From NCBI RefSeq assembly GCF_032854445.1, contig NC_088303.1:34079265-34143264 (forward strand): DNA of 64,000 nt, in the 5' to 3' direction. Made by a program: the position numbers and the translations under genes. Below the pieces are notes generated by a model that was not told where the DNA came from, searched no databases, and saw nothing but the letters and a program-made list of their open reading frames with translations. This document shows, in pieces, positions 20,446-33,994 of this stretch; positions within the stretch are counted from its first letter, which is position 1, and each line of letters starts with the position of its first letter. The stretch is from Liolophura sinensis (Eukaryota > Mollusca > Polyplacophora > Chitonida > Chitonidae).

Positions 20446-23008
20446 ACTTAAGTATGGAAGCCGGACAAGGCTATCAGCGTACCATCGTCGGGCGATGGCA
20501 CGAAGCAGTGACAAGATGGCACGAAGCGATGACATGCGCGATAGCACGAAGCGATGGTATGATGACTCAAAGCGATGACACGATGACAGCATCGTACTTA
20601 AGTGTAAACGGAATAAATCTGCAGTACCCAAAAAAGTACAAAAAAGAAAAACGCTTTCGCAATCCTTCTTTTTTTCCCAAGAAAGAGGATTTTTACGGAA
20701 TGGCACTGTGATCCAAGTCCTAGATTCAAGCGGACAGAGCCATATATGAGTGCATTTGTGAAATGGTGAAAATTGTTACCGATTTACCGAAGTAATTTCA
20801 GTTTTACAGTGTACTGTCGCTGTATGTTTTAGCTTCTCCGTAAGGTTTACTTCTACTTGCGTGTGTAAAAAGGATCGTTATTGTTAAGCAAAGTATTCGG
20901 TATTACAGGTTTGCTTTCGCCCGAGTCAGATGAAAATTCATTTTATCTACTGCGTTACAGCACATTCATCTTCACACCATGGATATAGGTCTATGACATT
21001 AATTCTTTGTTTGTAAATAGGGGGGTAAGACGGGGAGGCATCCATAAACGACTACGTGCTGAGACATTAACAAAAGCGCCGAGATGTATTGGTTTGTTTA
21101 GCATGCAAGCAAGTCTTTTGTTGCATGATACATGTACTCATCGAGTGGCTTTGAGAGGGCTGCTACCGGTATGGCCTTTTTACTATTAGATGTTTTAAAT
21201 ACATGTAAAAGTTGTAAATTGCGAAATGCCCCAAGACAGCCTCCTTTCAAGTTTACCATGTTTCTAATGCATAAATCTGTTCCATCCACAAAAAGACTGA
21301 TTCTTCGAGTCAGGTGGGACAAAAAGCGGATTTTGTTCTTTTCCTTTACCTTTTGCCTGCACACACGGTTTCGTTCAACACTCACAACTGCCTGGTAATC
21401 CTTAATTCGACAGGCCTAAACGTTATGGTCATGTATTTTCCCATACTTGGTAGTAAGCGTCAGTACTGCTCGGTACGTCAGTGCATCGTCAGATCAGTTG
21501 AGTCACATCCGTGCGGCTAATACCTTACAATCCTGCAATTACACTGCACAATAACCAGACCCCTTTTTAAACCCATAGGTTCCAGCTTATACATACCGGT
21601 AGCATGAATCCAGTGGACACTTATATCAGTGTTTACTGATGTAAGTCTTATGTCAATATAGATCAGCTGTCGTGCGAGGACATGATGAGACTAAACGTAA
21701 ACAAGACTACGTGTTTTATTTTTATCTCTCAAAGAGGATGATCGGTCAACCATTTGCAGGGGTTGCATCGATGTAAAGCCAGCGCCGTTGAAAGTTATGT
21801 CAGTCTGAATACAGACGTTAACAGGTAATTAATTACATTACTATTACTGCGCAGGCGCGTCAGCTGATAATGGGGAAAATGTCATGGTCTGTCATGTGTC
21901 TTTTGAAACATTGACTTGATTACAGTTAACCGACAGCATACATTCGGGGATCTATAATCATAAATCGATATCACTGCTGCTTTCATCGCGTTCCAATGTA
22001 TAAATATGGGCCTTTCTTCTTTGCGTTAGCCAGTGGGACGACTTCTATGGCGCCACGGCCTGTATAGGCAAGGTGTCTTGTCTAGTGTCCACGACATGCT
22101 ATATACTTTATTGAGGCTCAAGTCCTATAAATAGTATAACACGTGCAGTTTACCAATACCGTAAACACCATTGTCATGTGACCATTCCCGAAAAAGCAAA
22201 TCAAAATAAGACAGATCTACAGACCTGTTTGCAATTCCGTCGAAATCTTAGTACCTGGAAGATAACATGTATCATATTGCACAATATAGGTCTGTACATG
22301 TATAAACAAACCCGTGGTTTACATGTAGGTCCAACATACGTGCACGGTGTAGCATTAGACCTATGGATATGGTGCGATACAGGCCTAGACTAAATGTAAA
22401 TCCATGCACCGATGAGCCTTGCAGAGACTATCTTTGGTATCATCATGTCTTTAGGAAACAAAAACATGGGCGGATTCAACAGCTGACATTTGATGTCAGT
22501 TTGTGTGTACGTAAGCTAGATGATATGGGCCACCCTCAGACTTACACGTACGGCATAGGCAAACCAGCCTGAAGCACATATGGCCAGAGCCTGGTTGGAC
22601 TGCTTACGGCTGAAAATGATAGGCAGCCCTGTTTTCGCTATAAGCACTCTATACCCATCGTGTCTTTCATATGTCATGACAAACAGCGTTGTGCCTGTGT
22701 GGTGACAGGATAAGAATCAAAGACTACTTACAGGCTGATAAAACCAGTGCTTGTTCACGATCAGCTCGTTCCACACGGCCACTACTTCTGTTTTCATCCG
22801 CACGTTATCTGGCGATTTTACCATTGAGAGTTACCTCCCCCTGTGACCCAGAGAACAGGTCAGCTCAGAGCCCATGCAGGCCTCCTTGAAGATGGTCAAG
22901 CACAGTAGCCATATTACATGTAGGTGAAAATTTTTGTGGAAATATATTATGAGTGACATTTTTTTTTAGTTACTGCACCTTATGAAACAACTCGCAAAGC
23001 GTCGAGTG

Positions 23009-23866
23009 GGTTATCATTTCCATCTTTCACGAGAAAAATATTTATGACATTCAACCTTCACTGTGCAGTATTCTATTTATTTTTTGTATATTGACACTTT
23101 GTGGTTATCATTTCCACCTTTACGAGTAAAAGATTTATGACATTCAACCTTCACTGTGCAGTATTCTATTTATTTTTTGTATATTGACAATATCGGGATA
23201 TATTGCACTTTGTGGTTATCATTTCCACCTTTACGAGTAAAAGATTTATGACATTCAACCTTCACTGTGCAGTATTCTATTTATTTTTTGTATATTGACA
23301 ATATCGGGATATATTGCACTTTGTGGTTATCATTTCCACCTTTACGAGTAAAAGATTTGTGATATTCAACCTTCACTGTGCAGTATTCTATTTATTTTTT
23401 GTATATTGACAATATCGGGATATATTGCACTTTGTGGTTATCATTTCCACCTTTACGAGTAAAAGATTTATGATATTCAACCTTCACTGTGCAGTATTCT
23501 ATTTATTTTTTGTATATTGACAATATCGGGATATATTGCACTTTGTGGTTATCATTTCCACCTTTACGAGTAAAAGATTTATGACATTCAACCTTCACTG
23601 TGCAGTATTCTATTTATTTTTTGTATATTGACAATATCGGGATATATTGCACTTTGTGGTTATCATTTCCACCTTTACGAGTAAAAGATTTGTGATATTC
23701 AACCTTCACTGTGCAGTATTCTATTTATTTTTTGTATATTGACAATATCGGGATATATTGCACTTTGTGGTTATCATTTCCACCTTTACGAGTAAAAGAT
23801 TTATGATATTCAGCCTTGTGCAATATTCTATATATTATTTATGTATTGGCAATATTGTGATTTTGT
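23009..23866 (+). repeat. 111-bp minisatellite, eight copies
   Basis: Units start at 23009, 23103, 23214, 23325, 23436, 23547, 23658 and 23769 with the motif GGTTATCATTTCCACC. The inner copies are exactly 111 bases and nearly identical. The first is 94 bases and lacks AATATCGGGATATATTG; the last is decayed. Copies alternate at single positions (TTATGACATT / TTGTGATATT / TTATGATATT). Confidence 0.97.
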
Positions 23867-25299
23867 GTATTTCAACAAGTTGAAGCAAGGATTTTAGCTT
23901 TAGGCCTTCACAGACTTGTGTACATAGCGTGACATCGCACATGATACGTATTGTCCTGTTGCGTGACGTAAGGAATGTTGATGTTGACTGAACTTGTATT
24001 TTGACATCACTCATCATTGAACACGAATTGGAATGTCATGAAACAAAACGTTTCTTTTTGACGTCATGGCGTTGGGGTGTGCAATAGCAAAGGTGATATC
24101 TAACTCTAACCAGTGAGATATCACTTTTTATCATTGATGGAAATCCTGTCATTCCACCTTTATTTGAATAATAAACGCATTTTTCTTGATTTTACTACTC
24201 TGTGACGCCATTTATCATCCCGCGCGCAGTACCGGTACTTTTCAAGTTTTATCTAAACGTTCAAAAATTGGGAGACTCGAGGACGAGCTACACAGACGGT
24301 CCAAATGATAGCAGAACGCATCGTTTTATTCTGTAACGATGAAGTGCGTGTGTACTTCATATTTGTGTATGAGCAAACCTTCACCGGTAATTAGGACAGC
24401 ATAAAGGAAAAAGACATTGAGTTCACAGATTTGGACTGGAGTATTCTTGTTTTAATCTCTAAATTGAAACAAACAAAACAAACAACTGTTTTTAAGGATG
24501 TTTATGAATAAACTGTAGGATTCTATTTAATGTCATTTCGGTTTTTTATTCACCGTCATATAGGCCAAGACATAAAGTGAATAATTCTGATATGCAACCA
24601 TAAAGTTCCGGTAGGGTAAAACACAGGAATCAAACGGCTAGTTAAAAAACAAATGTTCTGTCAGTCTAGATTTAAAGAATAGAATTCATAAATTTCAGAC
24701 ACAAGGATAATTTGTTCCACTCTCGCAGACAGTTGATTTTTGATATGTGAAGTGATGATGCGCAGCGATAAATTGGTTTGTGAAGGCTGTAGTTTAAGAG
24801 ATCTAGTTGGATACTTGTGTATATCAGATTTGAATAAATAATGTCCACGTATTTCAAGTGCTCGTCATTATTTTGTTTATCATATTATTTACTTGCTGAT
24901 AGATCTATATTATGTTCTGTACTCCTAATGCAGACTACAGACACCTTAATTTAATACGATATGACTTGACTACATTTAGGTAACCTGCACTTAACTGAGC
25001 CACTGATTGGTGCATATCAGTTACCGTAGATGATGTAAAAATATATTACGCGAACACGTTTCACAACTTTTCTTTTTATTTCTCACAGAAGATTATATGG
25101 CATAATTTATAATGATCCAAGTTGCGGATAATGGGTGATATGATGCAGAAATATGATACAGCTTATGAAAATTAGGCCTAAATCAAACAGCAGAGCTCGA
25201 ACTGTGTCGTGAATGTTTTGCTTTTCTTTTACTAACTACTTATTTGTCTAGAAATGTTACTGAATTTTTTATATGAACATTTCATTTACATTCTTAATT

Positions 25300-25503
25300 C
25301 GATTTCGTGTAGACCCACAGAGACGGATTGTGCATGTCGGCCAAGATTCTTTGAAACAGGGGGCATAACTCTGATAAACATTCTTGTTAGAAATGGCGGC
25401 AGTTCAAGCGCCGTTTGTCGTCAAGTTTGCTGCAAATTCGCTTGACTTCGGTCTCAGCTAAATATGTTAATGCGACCTAATGCATTTCATACCTACTGTG
25501 TCG
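25300..25503 (+). promoter_or_regulatory. Candidate promoter / non-coding first exon
   Basis: Contains AAATGGCGGC at 25391-25400, which resembles a YY1-type motif often found at animal start sites. A 22-codon uORF (25393-25461) and a strong donor CG|GTAAGT at 25504 follow. The nearest downstream acceptor that leads into a clear gene is the anoctamin one at 43858. This link is inference only. Confidence 0.22.
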
Positions 25504-26100
25504 GTAAGTTTTAGGTTTGTGTCATCAGGTGTCACTGTTGCAGATCTTTCAATGCTTCGTGTTGAAATTGTCAGTGTCAACTGTCAGTGTCAACAACAAC
25601 ATGCAAACATCTGTTTCCATGAATATCATAGGCCCCAGTAACTGTTCCGTAGACGCTTCAATATTATGTATCAATCGTTCACACGGAGAAATGTGTATAT
25701 GCTGGTACTATTATAAAAGTAATAATTATAAAAATTTTAAAAGTTAAAAGTAGTTCCATGGACGCTGTTACATGGACGTGTTCCTGGTAGTACAGAATTT
25801 ATCAGGCGAGCCATACTCGGTTTATAAACAGCTGAATAAAGGCTAGTGAGCACAGCCTGTAACTTACATGTAGATGGTGTTTGGTAGTAGAGTCTAGAGG
25901 CGAATCCAAAGTAGCATATGATGTGGTCTAAGTTTATCATTATTTGGTTTATTTTCGCTCATACGTTCACCTGCATGATGAAATATACTACATGTACATT
26001 TCTGACTTCATTTTGTCAGCAATTGTGACATAATCGTAATGTATTGTATGTCATGTAAATCGAAGTGTCACCTGTCATCATAGTTAATGATTGCTCTTTT

Positions 26101-26473
26101 AGGTTTGGCAAAATTTTATTTGGCTAAGACCAGATGGCCCCAAATCAATTCGATGACAGAGCACACGCTCCATTTAAAAGCCTGATGCAATTTGCCTTAG
26201 CTGATTGTTACAATGATTGCGACCTATCAAATACGTCTGAACGACCTTAAGTTTGCAGCTACACATGTTCCTTAGCTTTTCGTGTGCTGATTCATCGCAA
26301 GCACAGTGTCAGTTGTTTGTTTCTAGGGTTGCATGGGCCCAGGGATACTTTAGTGGTGTTCAGTTTGACTGCCACTGCCCTGCCAACCTTGACATATTTG
26401 ACAAAGGCAGGTAACTGCATCAGTTTTTTTTAAATGGAGCTCATCCTTGGCCAAACAAAATTTTGCGAAACCT
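26101..26473. mobile_element. MITE-like element with AGGTTTGGC termini
   Basis: The left end AGGTTTGGCAAAATTTT and the right end, in reverse complement AGGTTTCGCAAAATTTT, are inverted repeats. The pairing continues through TTTGGC, CTCCATTTAAAA and CTGATGC, giving arms of about 60-85 bases. Length 373 bases, no coding capacity. Confidence 0.75.
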
Positions 26474-28239
26474 GATGTTAAAAAATTTATTTAGGGCTTG
26501 TAGATAATTTGCCTTTTGTTTTACAACCCAACATGTTTAAAATACTGTAATTTCTAGTTTGCATGAAATATAGTGTGGTTCTAAGTGAAGAATGTTATTC
26601 TTATCATGACCTGCATATACTTTTCTATACTAATAATAACCATTAGCCGCAGAGTTGATGCTGCCCTAGTGACTCACAACTGCAAACACAATATCACATC
26701 TGTTTTGTGGAACTGGCAACTTTATAGACACTTTAACATAGTAGATAGTAACAGGCTGTTTGATATGTTGAGCTCAGTTTGACCATTATACTTATTCAAG
26801 TATGTAGAATTCAATAGACCATATTCACATTTCAGCTACTCTGTTCACTGCTACACTGGTTTAGCCAGATGGGTGTCTCTGTGTCTTTGAGACACCCTGG
26901 ACAAAATTAACATGTGAGAGATATGGAAACTAGGAGAAAATTGGAAATTCTGGTTAAATCAATCACACTTGCCACAACAGAGCAGCCATGTCAGAGTATC
27001 ACCCAGTCACAGATTGTGACCTTTGAAGGTGTAGCTGCTTTCTACACCTAATGAAATGGCAACATTCCAAAGTGCATGTAAGATTTTTGATAATCCCAGT
27101 TTCTCAGTTGTTTTTGGTACAGTAAGTGACAGTACATATGCTTTGCAGTATAGAGTTTCAGCGAAACAGATAGTTAATGGGTGTAGTAAGCAATCAGCTG
27201 CTAGGGTAAAGCATGGGCCATCAAGTGTAAATTAGCTGCCAACCCCTGACTGTACTGCGAGATCTTTCGACCTTTCGCCTAACACAGGGCAGCTGTCTCA
27301 AATACAAACGTGACTTATTTATCAGACTTTATTTAGGATATTATTTCACTGTTGGAGTCACTCATTTACTGTTATGTACTTATTATTCGCTGGAATTTAT
27401 TTTTGAGGATTTTCTCCAGACATATGTTCGTGGGAATTAATTTCTGCGTATTTAAGAGAAGACTGAAAAACAAATCTTAATATTTTCCAAGATATGATAT
27501 GGGGCCAAAATTATTCAAGCACGTAAAACAGGTATCATCATGGGTGGCTATAATCCTCCTTTGTTTAATCGTGATCTGGATCAGGGATTAAAGGAATTGG
27601 GGATGGATTATCACAAGGTGAGAAGATTACTTTTGCACCTAATGTGAGCAGTACTGAAGCAGGTGTCACTTCTTTTCGAATCATTGATGAGCACTTTTAA
27701 ACACCTGATAAAGTCACCTTTTGAGCAGTTCAACGTAAAACATATGAATTCACAATTATCGGCACCAGTCACTAATTCTTTATCAAGCAACATGGTAAGT
27801 TTTGTCTTGTTTTCAGTTGTAATCATCCTCTGGAGCAGGTCAGAAACCGCAGACATTGGCTGTCAAACGGTCATTGTGTTGTTGTACACACTTCACAGTT
27901 TGTTAAAGGCTCTCCCATTGGACTACAGAAGAGGCACAGTCAATTTGGTAGCGTGTATCAGAGCGACATTCATTAGAAGCCAGCACGTGCTTGCTGTCCT
28001 TCTCGGCATTTTAAAAGCTTTAACATGTCTGATTAATAATTCAAATAATGTATGCGTCCTAGACCTAATTGAGCTCCCTATATGGCAGGCAAAAGATTTA
28101 TGGCACGCATGGAAAAGTTTGTCAGTTCCATGCCAGAGGTAAATTGTTTAATCTGTGAAACTCTAAGCAAATAAGTAAATTGATTTTTCTTAGATGGTTT
28201 CTCTTGTGTATACCTCTGCATGTGTATAAGCCAACATTT

Positions 28240-28345
28240 TATAGATAGATAGATAGATAGAGCTTTATTTCAGACTGAATTGTCCATATAAAAAAAGATA
28301 AACACACACACACAAAGAAAAAGAAAAAAAAAAAAAAAAAAAAAA
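28240..28345 (+). repeat. Microsatellites: GATA run, CA run and poly(A)
   Basis: About five GATA units at 28240-28260, then GCTTTATTTCAGACTG, a short ACAC run near 28302-28313 and an A-rich tract at about 28317-28346. It could be the 3' end of an old retroelement. Confidence 0.7.
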
Positions 28346-29817
28346 TTAATTATATACACATAACATTGGCGACATATACCGACTTCACATCAGTATAGTA
28401 AAAGTGACCACCTCTCCTGAAGCCGAGATGTTATACTGGCGTCGCTATTCAGGAGTTTTAAACGAGACCATTCTTAAAAACATTAAAATTCAGATGACAG
28501 TGAACCCTGTATGAAGACCACTACTCTATTAAAATGTTTTATTGGAATGTTGATAGAACTGTTTTTATTTTTCTCTCCATGTTAATTTCTGTAAAATCCC
28601 TATTTTTTTCATTAGCCAGAGTAAAGAAAGAATTCCCTACCAACCAACCACACGCATTTTTTGTGATAGTGTCAGGTTATAATTCACGGAGAATTGGTTA
28701 AGGATGGTCTGATATACATGTATGTATACCATGTCTACAGTCAGTCCCAGATTGCACTCTAATTTTGCTTGTGTATTTGATGTTTGTATATTCTTAATGT
28801 GATGTAAAAAGTATCTCTATTAGATAATATTATGCATGTATGTTTTGTCTCTGACTGATGTTCCAAGCTCATGCGTGTGATCTTCCGTTGGTTTACCATG
28901 TCACACTGACATGTTGAATTAGAAATAAAGCCACAGGAAAACAGTGTATCTGCATGTACATCTTTAGATAGGTGTGGAGGTGCTTAGTGGGTTATTCATT
29001 CCCTCATTATGCCCTTAATGACCAGGTAAGTGATTACCGGAAATGCGCTCAATCGATAAGCCAGCAGCAAGCAATTTAACAACTGCTAGATACAATTAAT
29101 ACCCATAATTTGTGAGGCAGAGGGTGAGACTCAAAGGGAAATGGGGTCAAGATTGGCATCCCAGACATGCTTGGGTCAGGAAATATATGGTCAAGAGCAG
29201 CAATTTTTAGTCAGGCTATATCCTCAAAAGATGTCATGTCTAAATCCTCACGGGCCAGTCTATTGCACTGTCATCAGGAAGGGGTGGCAGGTGTTGCACC
29301 TTTGACAAGATGGTTAATATTTCAGTAGTGTAATGGTTTGTTGACTGGATTAGACATCAGCAGTTTATGTGGGAGGTAGCACCATGTTCATGATGTTATT
29401 GATCATAGTGCAGCGATCGTGAGTCAGGGAGGCAGCTGCTTTCGTGCATGGCGTTATGTACAATCTGTCAATGTCCTTCATTCTTCTCCATCTTGAACAT
29501 CTCTAATTCAACAAATTGTTCAGTATTCATACATTTTCATTGTAGGTCAAAAGAAATATATTGTTTGTGGATTAATGTAATTTATCAGTCAATGGGTTAA
29601 AAGTTATATTAGAGACAAAACTGCATTATCTGTGTTTTACATCATGTTTTGTAAATACAAGTTCATCTTTAAAGACTTAGTTGACTGACTACATGTACAT
29701 GTGCAATCTGTATGTACAAGGCTCTGATAATTAAGCTTCAGGTTAACAAATACAGTTTGTCACGCATAACACGTGTTTGTTGTGTGTATGTTATTTTTGT
29801 CTTCAACACACGGCATA

Positions 29818-30057
29818 ATTTATTTATTTATTTGATTGGTGTTTTGTGCATTACTCAACAATAGTTCACTCATTAATAATGGCTGTCAGCATTATGGTGG
29901 AAGGAAACAGTGTAGAGCCTAAAGGAAACCCATGATCATGCGATTGTTGGTAGACGTACGGCCAGAGAGGAATCCAGCATGAACTGGACTTGAACTCACA
30001 GCAGCTGCGTTGATAAGAGGTTCCTGGGTCATAACCATGTTGGCCACGGAGGCTTCC
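29818..30057 (-). mobile_element. tRNA-derived SINE, full-length, diverged
   Basis: Reverse copy from TTTATTTATTTGATTGGTG to GGCCACGGAGGC, so head and tail are both present. Substitutions throughout (GTGCATTACTC in place of GCCGTACTC). Confidence 0.87.
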
Positions 30058-30129
30058 ACACAGTATAAGTGCCAGTTAATAGCACCATACATATTTTGTC
30101 TCTATACTAACAGGTCAGAGAGCCAGTTT

Positions 30130-30325
30130 GCAAGTCCAGCTTATGCTGGCTTCCTCTCTGATAGTGCCTCTCTGATGGTGGGAAGGTCTGCCAGTAACCA
30201 GATGATCATGGCCTTTTCCTGGGCTCTTCCCAGTTTCCTCCCACCATAAAGCTGGTTGCCATTGTACATGTGAAATATCCTTGAGTACCGCATGAAACAC
30301 CAATCACAATCAATAAATAAACAAT
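30130..30325 (+). mobile_element. tRNA-derived SINE, 5'-truncated
   Basis: From CAAGTCCAGCTTATGCTGGC through TTTCCTCCCACCATAA to GAAACACCAATCACAATC and an AATAAATAAAC tail. It contains a small duplication (TCTCTGATAGTGCC / TCTCTGATGGTGGG). It sits in inverted orientation to the copy just upstream. Confidence 0.85.
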
Positions 30326-30964
30326 GTCTAGTTGAGAGGAAAAGGTATGTTGTTAAAGATATACATGCGTACAGAAGAATCAGCTAGCATTTTCCTCAAA
30401 ACACACACACACTAATAATTTGTGTACCTGTAATTCTTCTGCTTGAACAATTTTAACAGAATTATTCTTATTAAGTTGTCTTATTAAAAATCTCTATCCT
30501 ACTTTGTTATTTCTTAAGTCAACTGAAATTAAAAGTGTCAGTTAAGTTGCAACATTTTAGTGTGGTAAAGGTGGTGGGTGGGAGCATATTTAAATGTCAG
30601 TGTATTGTACAAGGAATTGTACAGGAATTGATATGGAGATTCTTGGAAATAGCTGCTATAGGGTTTTATGTATATGCTTAGCTCATACAAGTAGCTATAT
30701 ATATAGTACTGTGGGGTATCAAAATATTCTCTTAATTTGTTTACGACTTTTGTTAATAATGGAATCTTGTGTTCTTGTGACATAACAAGATATTTGCCTG
30801 TCAGGTAAGTTGAGGAAACTCTAGATATTATAGGTAGACGTTAGGTATACCAGTCACAGATGTTATTAAATCCATTTCGAACACCCAAATTCTTTATTGT
30901 TTTTTGCTTTATAATTTTTTGATATTTTAAGGAAAGTTGGACCTCAGTGGTCAATACGGCTCTG

Positions 30965-31119
30965 GGTGAGAAGATATTCTAGCAACCTGTAGATGTTCAT
31001 GTGTTTCCACTGGGGAATGCCCGGTTTTCTCGAACCATAATACTGGAGGCTACCCTATAAGTGAAATATTCTTGAGTACCTTGTAAAACTCCAGTCAAAT
31101 AAATAAATAAATAAACAAA
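30965..31119 (+). mobile_element. tRNA-derived SINE, 5'-truncated, diverged
   Basis: Has AGCAACCTGTAGATG, GTGTTTCCACTGGGG, TAAGTGAAATATTCTTGAGTACC and an AAATAAATAAATAAAC tail. The head is not recognisable. Confidence 0.75.
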
Positions 31120-33575
31120 CGGTCTATGTATTTGGAATCATCGTTTGCTTGATAATAGTGTAAAGTATTCCCTGCAACATTGTGGAACTTCTAAGCAGGG
31201 GAACTTTTGTATATTTTTATGTATCATTTATATACTTAGTTTATGTTGGAACTACAATGTGGTAATGTTCAGTTAAGTTTAGACAGGGTTGACAAACTTA
31301 CATGTAATGTACAGGCTAGCGAGCTTTACTATGCTGGTATAACCATTTAACATTCCATATCATTCAGCCTTTATTTACCACGTAATTAAATATAATTGTC
31401 AGATATTGAAATAATTGGTGCAGCTTTCATGCAAACACTTGTACATGTATACATATACCCTAAATGACCTTTACGAAATTTAGGGTACACGCCTACGCAA
31501 AGGTCAATTCATAAAGCTGTAAGTTATATTCTGTCATTTCAGATAAGCTGTTTAAATGGGCATGACTTATTTGAGCTGAATGTCACTTCATGAATGCTAT
31601 GGTTAATAATGAAACATGATGTAAAGAGGGCCTAAGGGAATAAAGATGTGACAGATTTGATAAGCCATTGTGGCTTAATTGATATACAGTGTATGTGTAT
31701 CTGTGGAGAATTGCTGCTGTGAAAACTGAGTGCATTCTAATTCTGTTCTAACATTCTATTAAAATCTTTATAAAAACATCAAAAAAAAACAGCTACTGTT
31801 GTCATCTACATGTATATTAAGGTACAGACCTGTCGGTCAATCTGTCCATGTGTATATCCATCTGAACATCAGTCCATTGCCATGGAAACAAGAGAATAGT
31901 ATCACGCACATTTATCAGATTTAAAATGAACTTGTTGATCACATCTTCAGCTGCCGAGGAATCTGTTGAAAGTAAACTTTGTAAACAATATTTCAAGGAG
32001 ATATGTCCTTATGGTAGAATGTTGCACATAGTTTTAGCTCACTGTATAAACAAAGTAAGGTGAGGTATTGTTTGAGATCAGGGGCGAAAATGCACAGGTA
32101 AGCTTTTTTGATACAGTACGTCAGCGGACTGTAGTACCAGAGTGTGGTTTAATGTTCATGTTTTAGTAGTTTTCAGTACACCTTGATGAAATGCTATAAA
32201 GACATAGACATCTTTATATGTGAAATTATGTGTTAAAATTTCCAGGGTTTTGACTTACATTTGCTTTTCCATGCTCTTTCTCCACCGATGACTTCCATCA
32301 TAGAATTGAATCATTCTTTAGAATACAAATCAAGTCAAGACTTGGTCATATAATACATGTACATGTATGTATGGATATGTAAAGGCAAAAGCATGGTGAA
32401 AAGGCTTTACGAGAAATCATTTGGTTTGATAATGTTTTTCAAGAAATGAATTCACTTATTTCTTTCAACGATATTCTTCTAAAAATTGGCTACAAGTTGG
32501 AAAAGTGCAAAGTCTTCTGTACTAATGATACATGCACATACACAAACACATGTGCCTGTACTCCTGTAATAGCTTTTTTGGGTAGGGTGACCGTGAAGAG
32601 CACAAACTCTGCAGATATAAACACTACAGGGTATCAGCATATGTAAATGGTCAGTTTTTACACACAGTTTAGCAGGCCTCCATTATTGTGGATGTATGTC
32701 AGCCCATGAGTGTAGTAATGATCACATGTTTGTTTATGTTAAATCCATGTACTTGTACATGTAAGTATAAAGTTCAGGTCATTTTGATCCTTTTTTTTTT
32801 CTCTCTAACTGCTTTGCCACATAAGCAAGGCATTGAGTAGAACACCAGAAGTTCAATTTGGTGATATCAGATAAAAACTTGTTATGTGCCAAAACTTGTT
32901 TTTGAGGAAGTCATTTCCTACAAGCAGTATCTATGTGAATATTTAATGTAGACCAGACTCATGCCTGCCTCCCTTGATCATGCTCATTTGGACAACGATA
33001 AATGTCTCCCCAAAGCGGGGCTGGCGCTGCAGCTTGCGTGTCTCGGGCAGTCTTGTGTGTAAAAGAATTGCGTGACGGAGAAAGATCAAACTCCACAAGA
33101 CCGTGTGAAATGTTGATGGCTCAGAATCTATTGTGGTAGCTGTGAACTGTGGCGCTGTGGATAATAAAACTTCCTGTCAGGTAAATAATATGTTATCTGT
33201 ATTGAGTGAGACATATTGTGTTTATTATACATGTTCCGGGCTAAGTTATATGTACTACATGTACATGTATTTTCAACATGCATGCTCTCAGAAAAGCCTA
33301 GATCATATGAATAACTGGTGTAGACAAAGCAGACATTGCATGGAGACAAGAGTTTCACGCTGAAATTTTGTTTTTGCCCAGTATAAGCATATGCGTTGTG
33401 CAGTGGCATTAACAGTAGTTTGTAACCAATTTTAGAGTAAATTGCCCTAACATATGTAATGGTTACTGTGCACTGATGTAATTAAGCTGCTGTGTACATG
33501 ATGTTGTACTGGCTGCTTGAAACATTTCTAATTGTTGAATACAATTTCTGCACTGTATAAATATAGTCTGGAAGA

Positions 33576-33843
33576 AATCCTCCGTGGCTCAGTTGGTTAG
33601 CGCACTAGCGCAGCGCAATGACCCAGCAGTCTCTCACCAATGCGGTTGCTGTGAGTTCAAGTCCAGCTCATGCTGGCTTCCTCTCCAGCCGTAAGTGGGA
33701 AGGTCTGCTAGCAACCTGTGGATGGTTGAGGGTTTCCCCCGGGCTCTGCCCGGTTTCCACCCACCATAATGCTGGCCGCCATGGTATAAGTGAAATATTC
33801 TTGAGTACGGCGTAAAACACCAATCAAATAAATTAATTAATTA
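33576..33843 (+). mobile_element. tRNA-derived SINE, full-length
   Basis: Complete head (CCTCCGTGGCTCAGTTGGTTAG), B box GAGTTCAAGTCC, conserved body and TAAATTAATTAATTAAT tail. Few differences from the copy at 6815-7085. I cannot make out a convincing target duplication. Confidence 0.95.
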
Positions 33844-33994
33844 ATATTTTATATAGATCTAGTTGTACTAGGAAGGTCGGCTGTTGAAATACATGTATAT
33901 ACGAAACAGTTTTCACCATTATTAAAATATCCATGGACAGTTTTGTCCCTGGAATTAAATTTTTTAAGTCATTCCATTCACAAAAGCCATTGTG

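Larger units (their letters stand above)
14424..23008. other. Intergenic region, no gene seen
   Basis: No supported exon. Frames of 80-126 codons (15028-15360, 19427-19807, 20347-20706, 21098-21385) have no family motif, and two lie in inverted repeats. The 5' exon of the acetyltransferase gene may be hidden just right of 14424. Repeats here are listed separately; 15677-18280 and 20600-23008 hold nothing else recognisable. Confidence 0.6.

Noticed and set aside
20347..20706. A 119-codon minus-strand frame
   Set aside because: Partly in the other arm of the same inverted repeat, with a degenerate GCACGAAGCGATGAC-like repeat in the rest. No motif.
21098..21385. A 95-codon minus-strand frame with some coding-like composition
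   Set aside because: Looked at as a possible exon, but no family was recognised and no consistent GT/AG partners were found.
23009..23866. A CRISPR-like array
   Set aside because: The 111-bp units are contiguous tandem copies without unique spacers, in a eukaryotic context.
27663..28142. A 159-codon open frame with hydrophobic stretches
   Set aside because: No family motif, no splice borders that join it to anything, and the opposite strand is also partly open. Chance or a decayed element is more likely.
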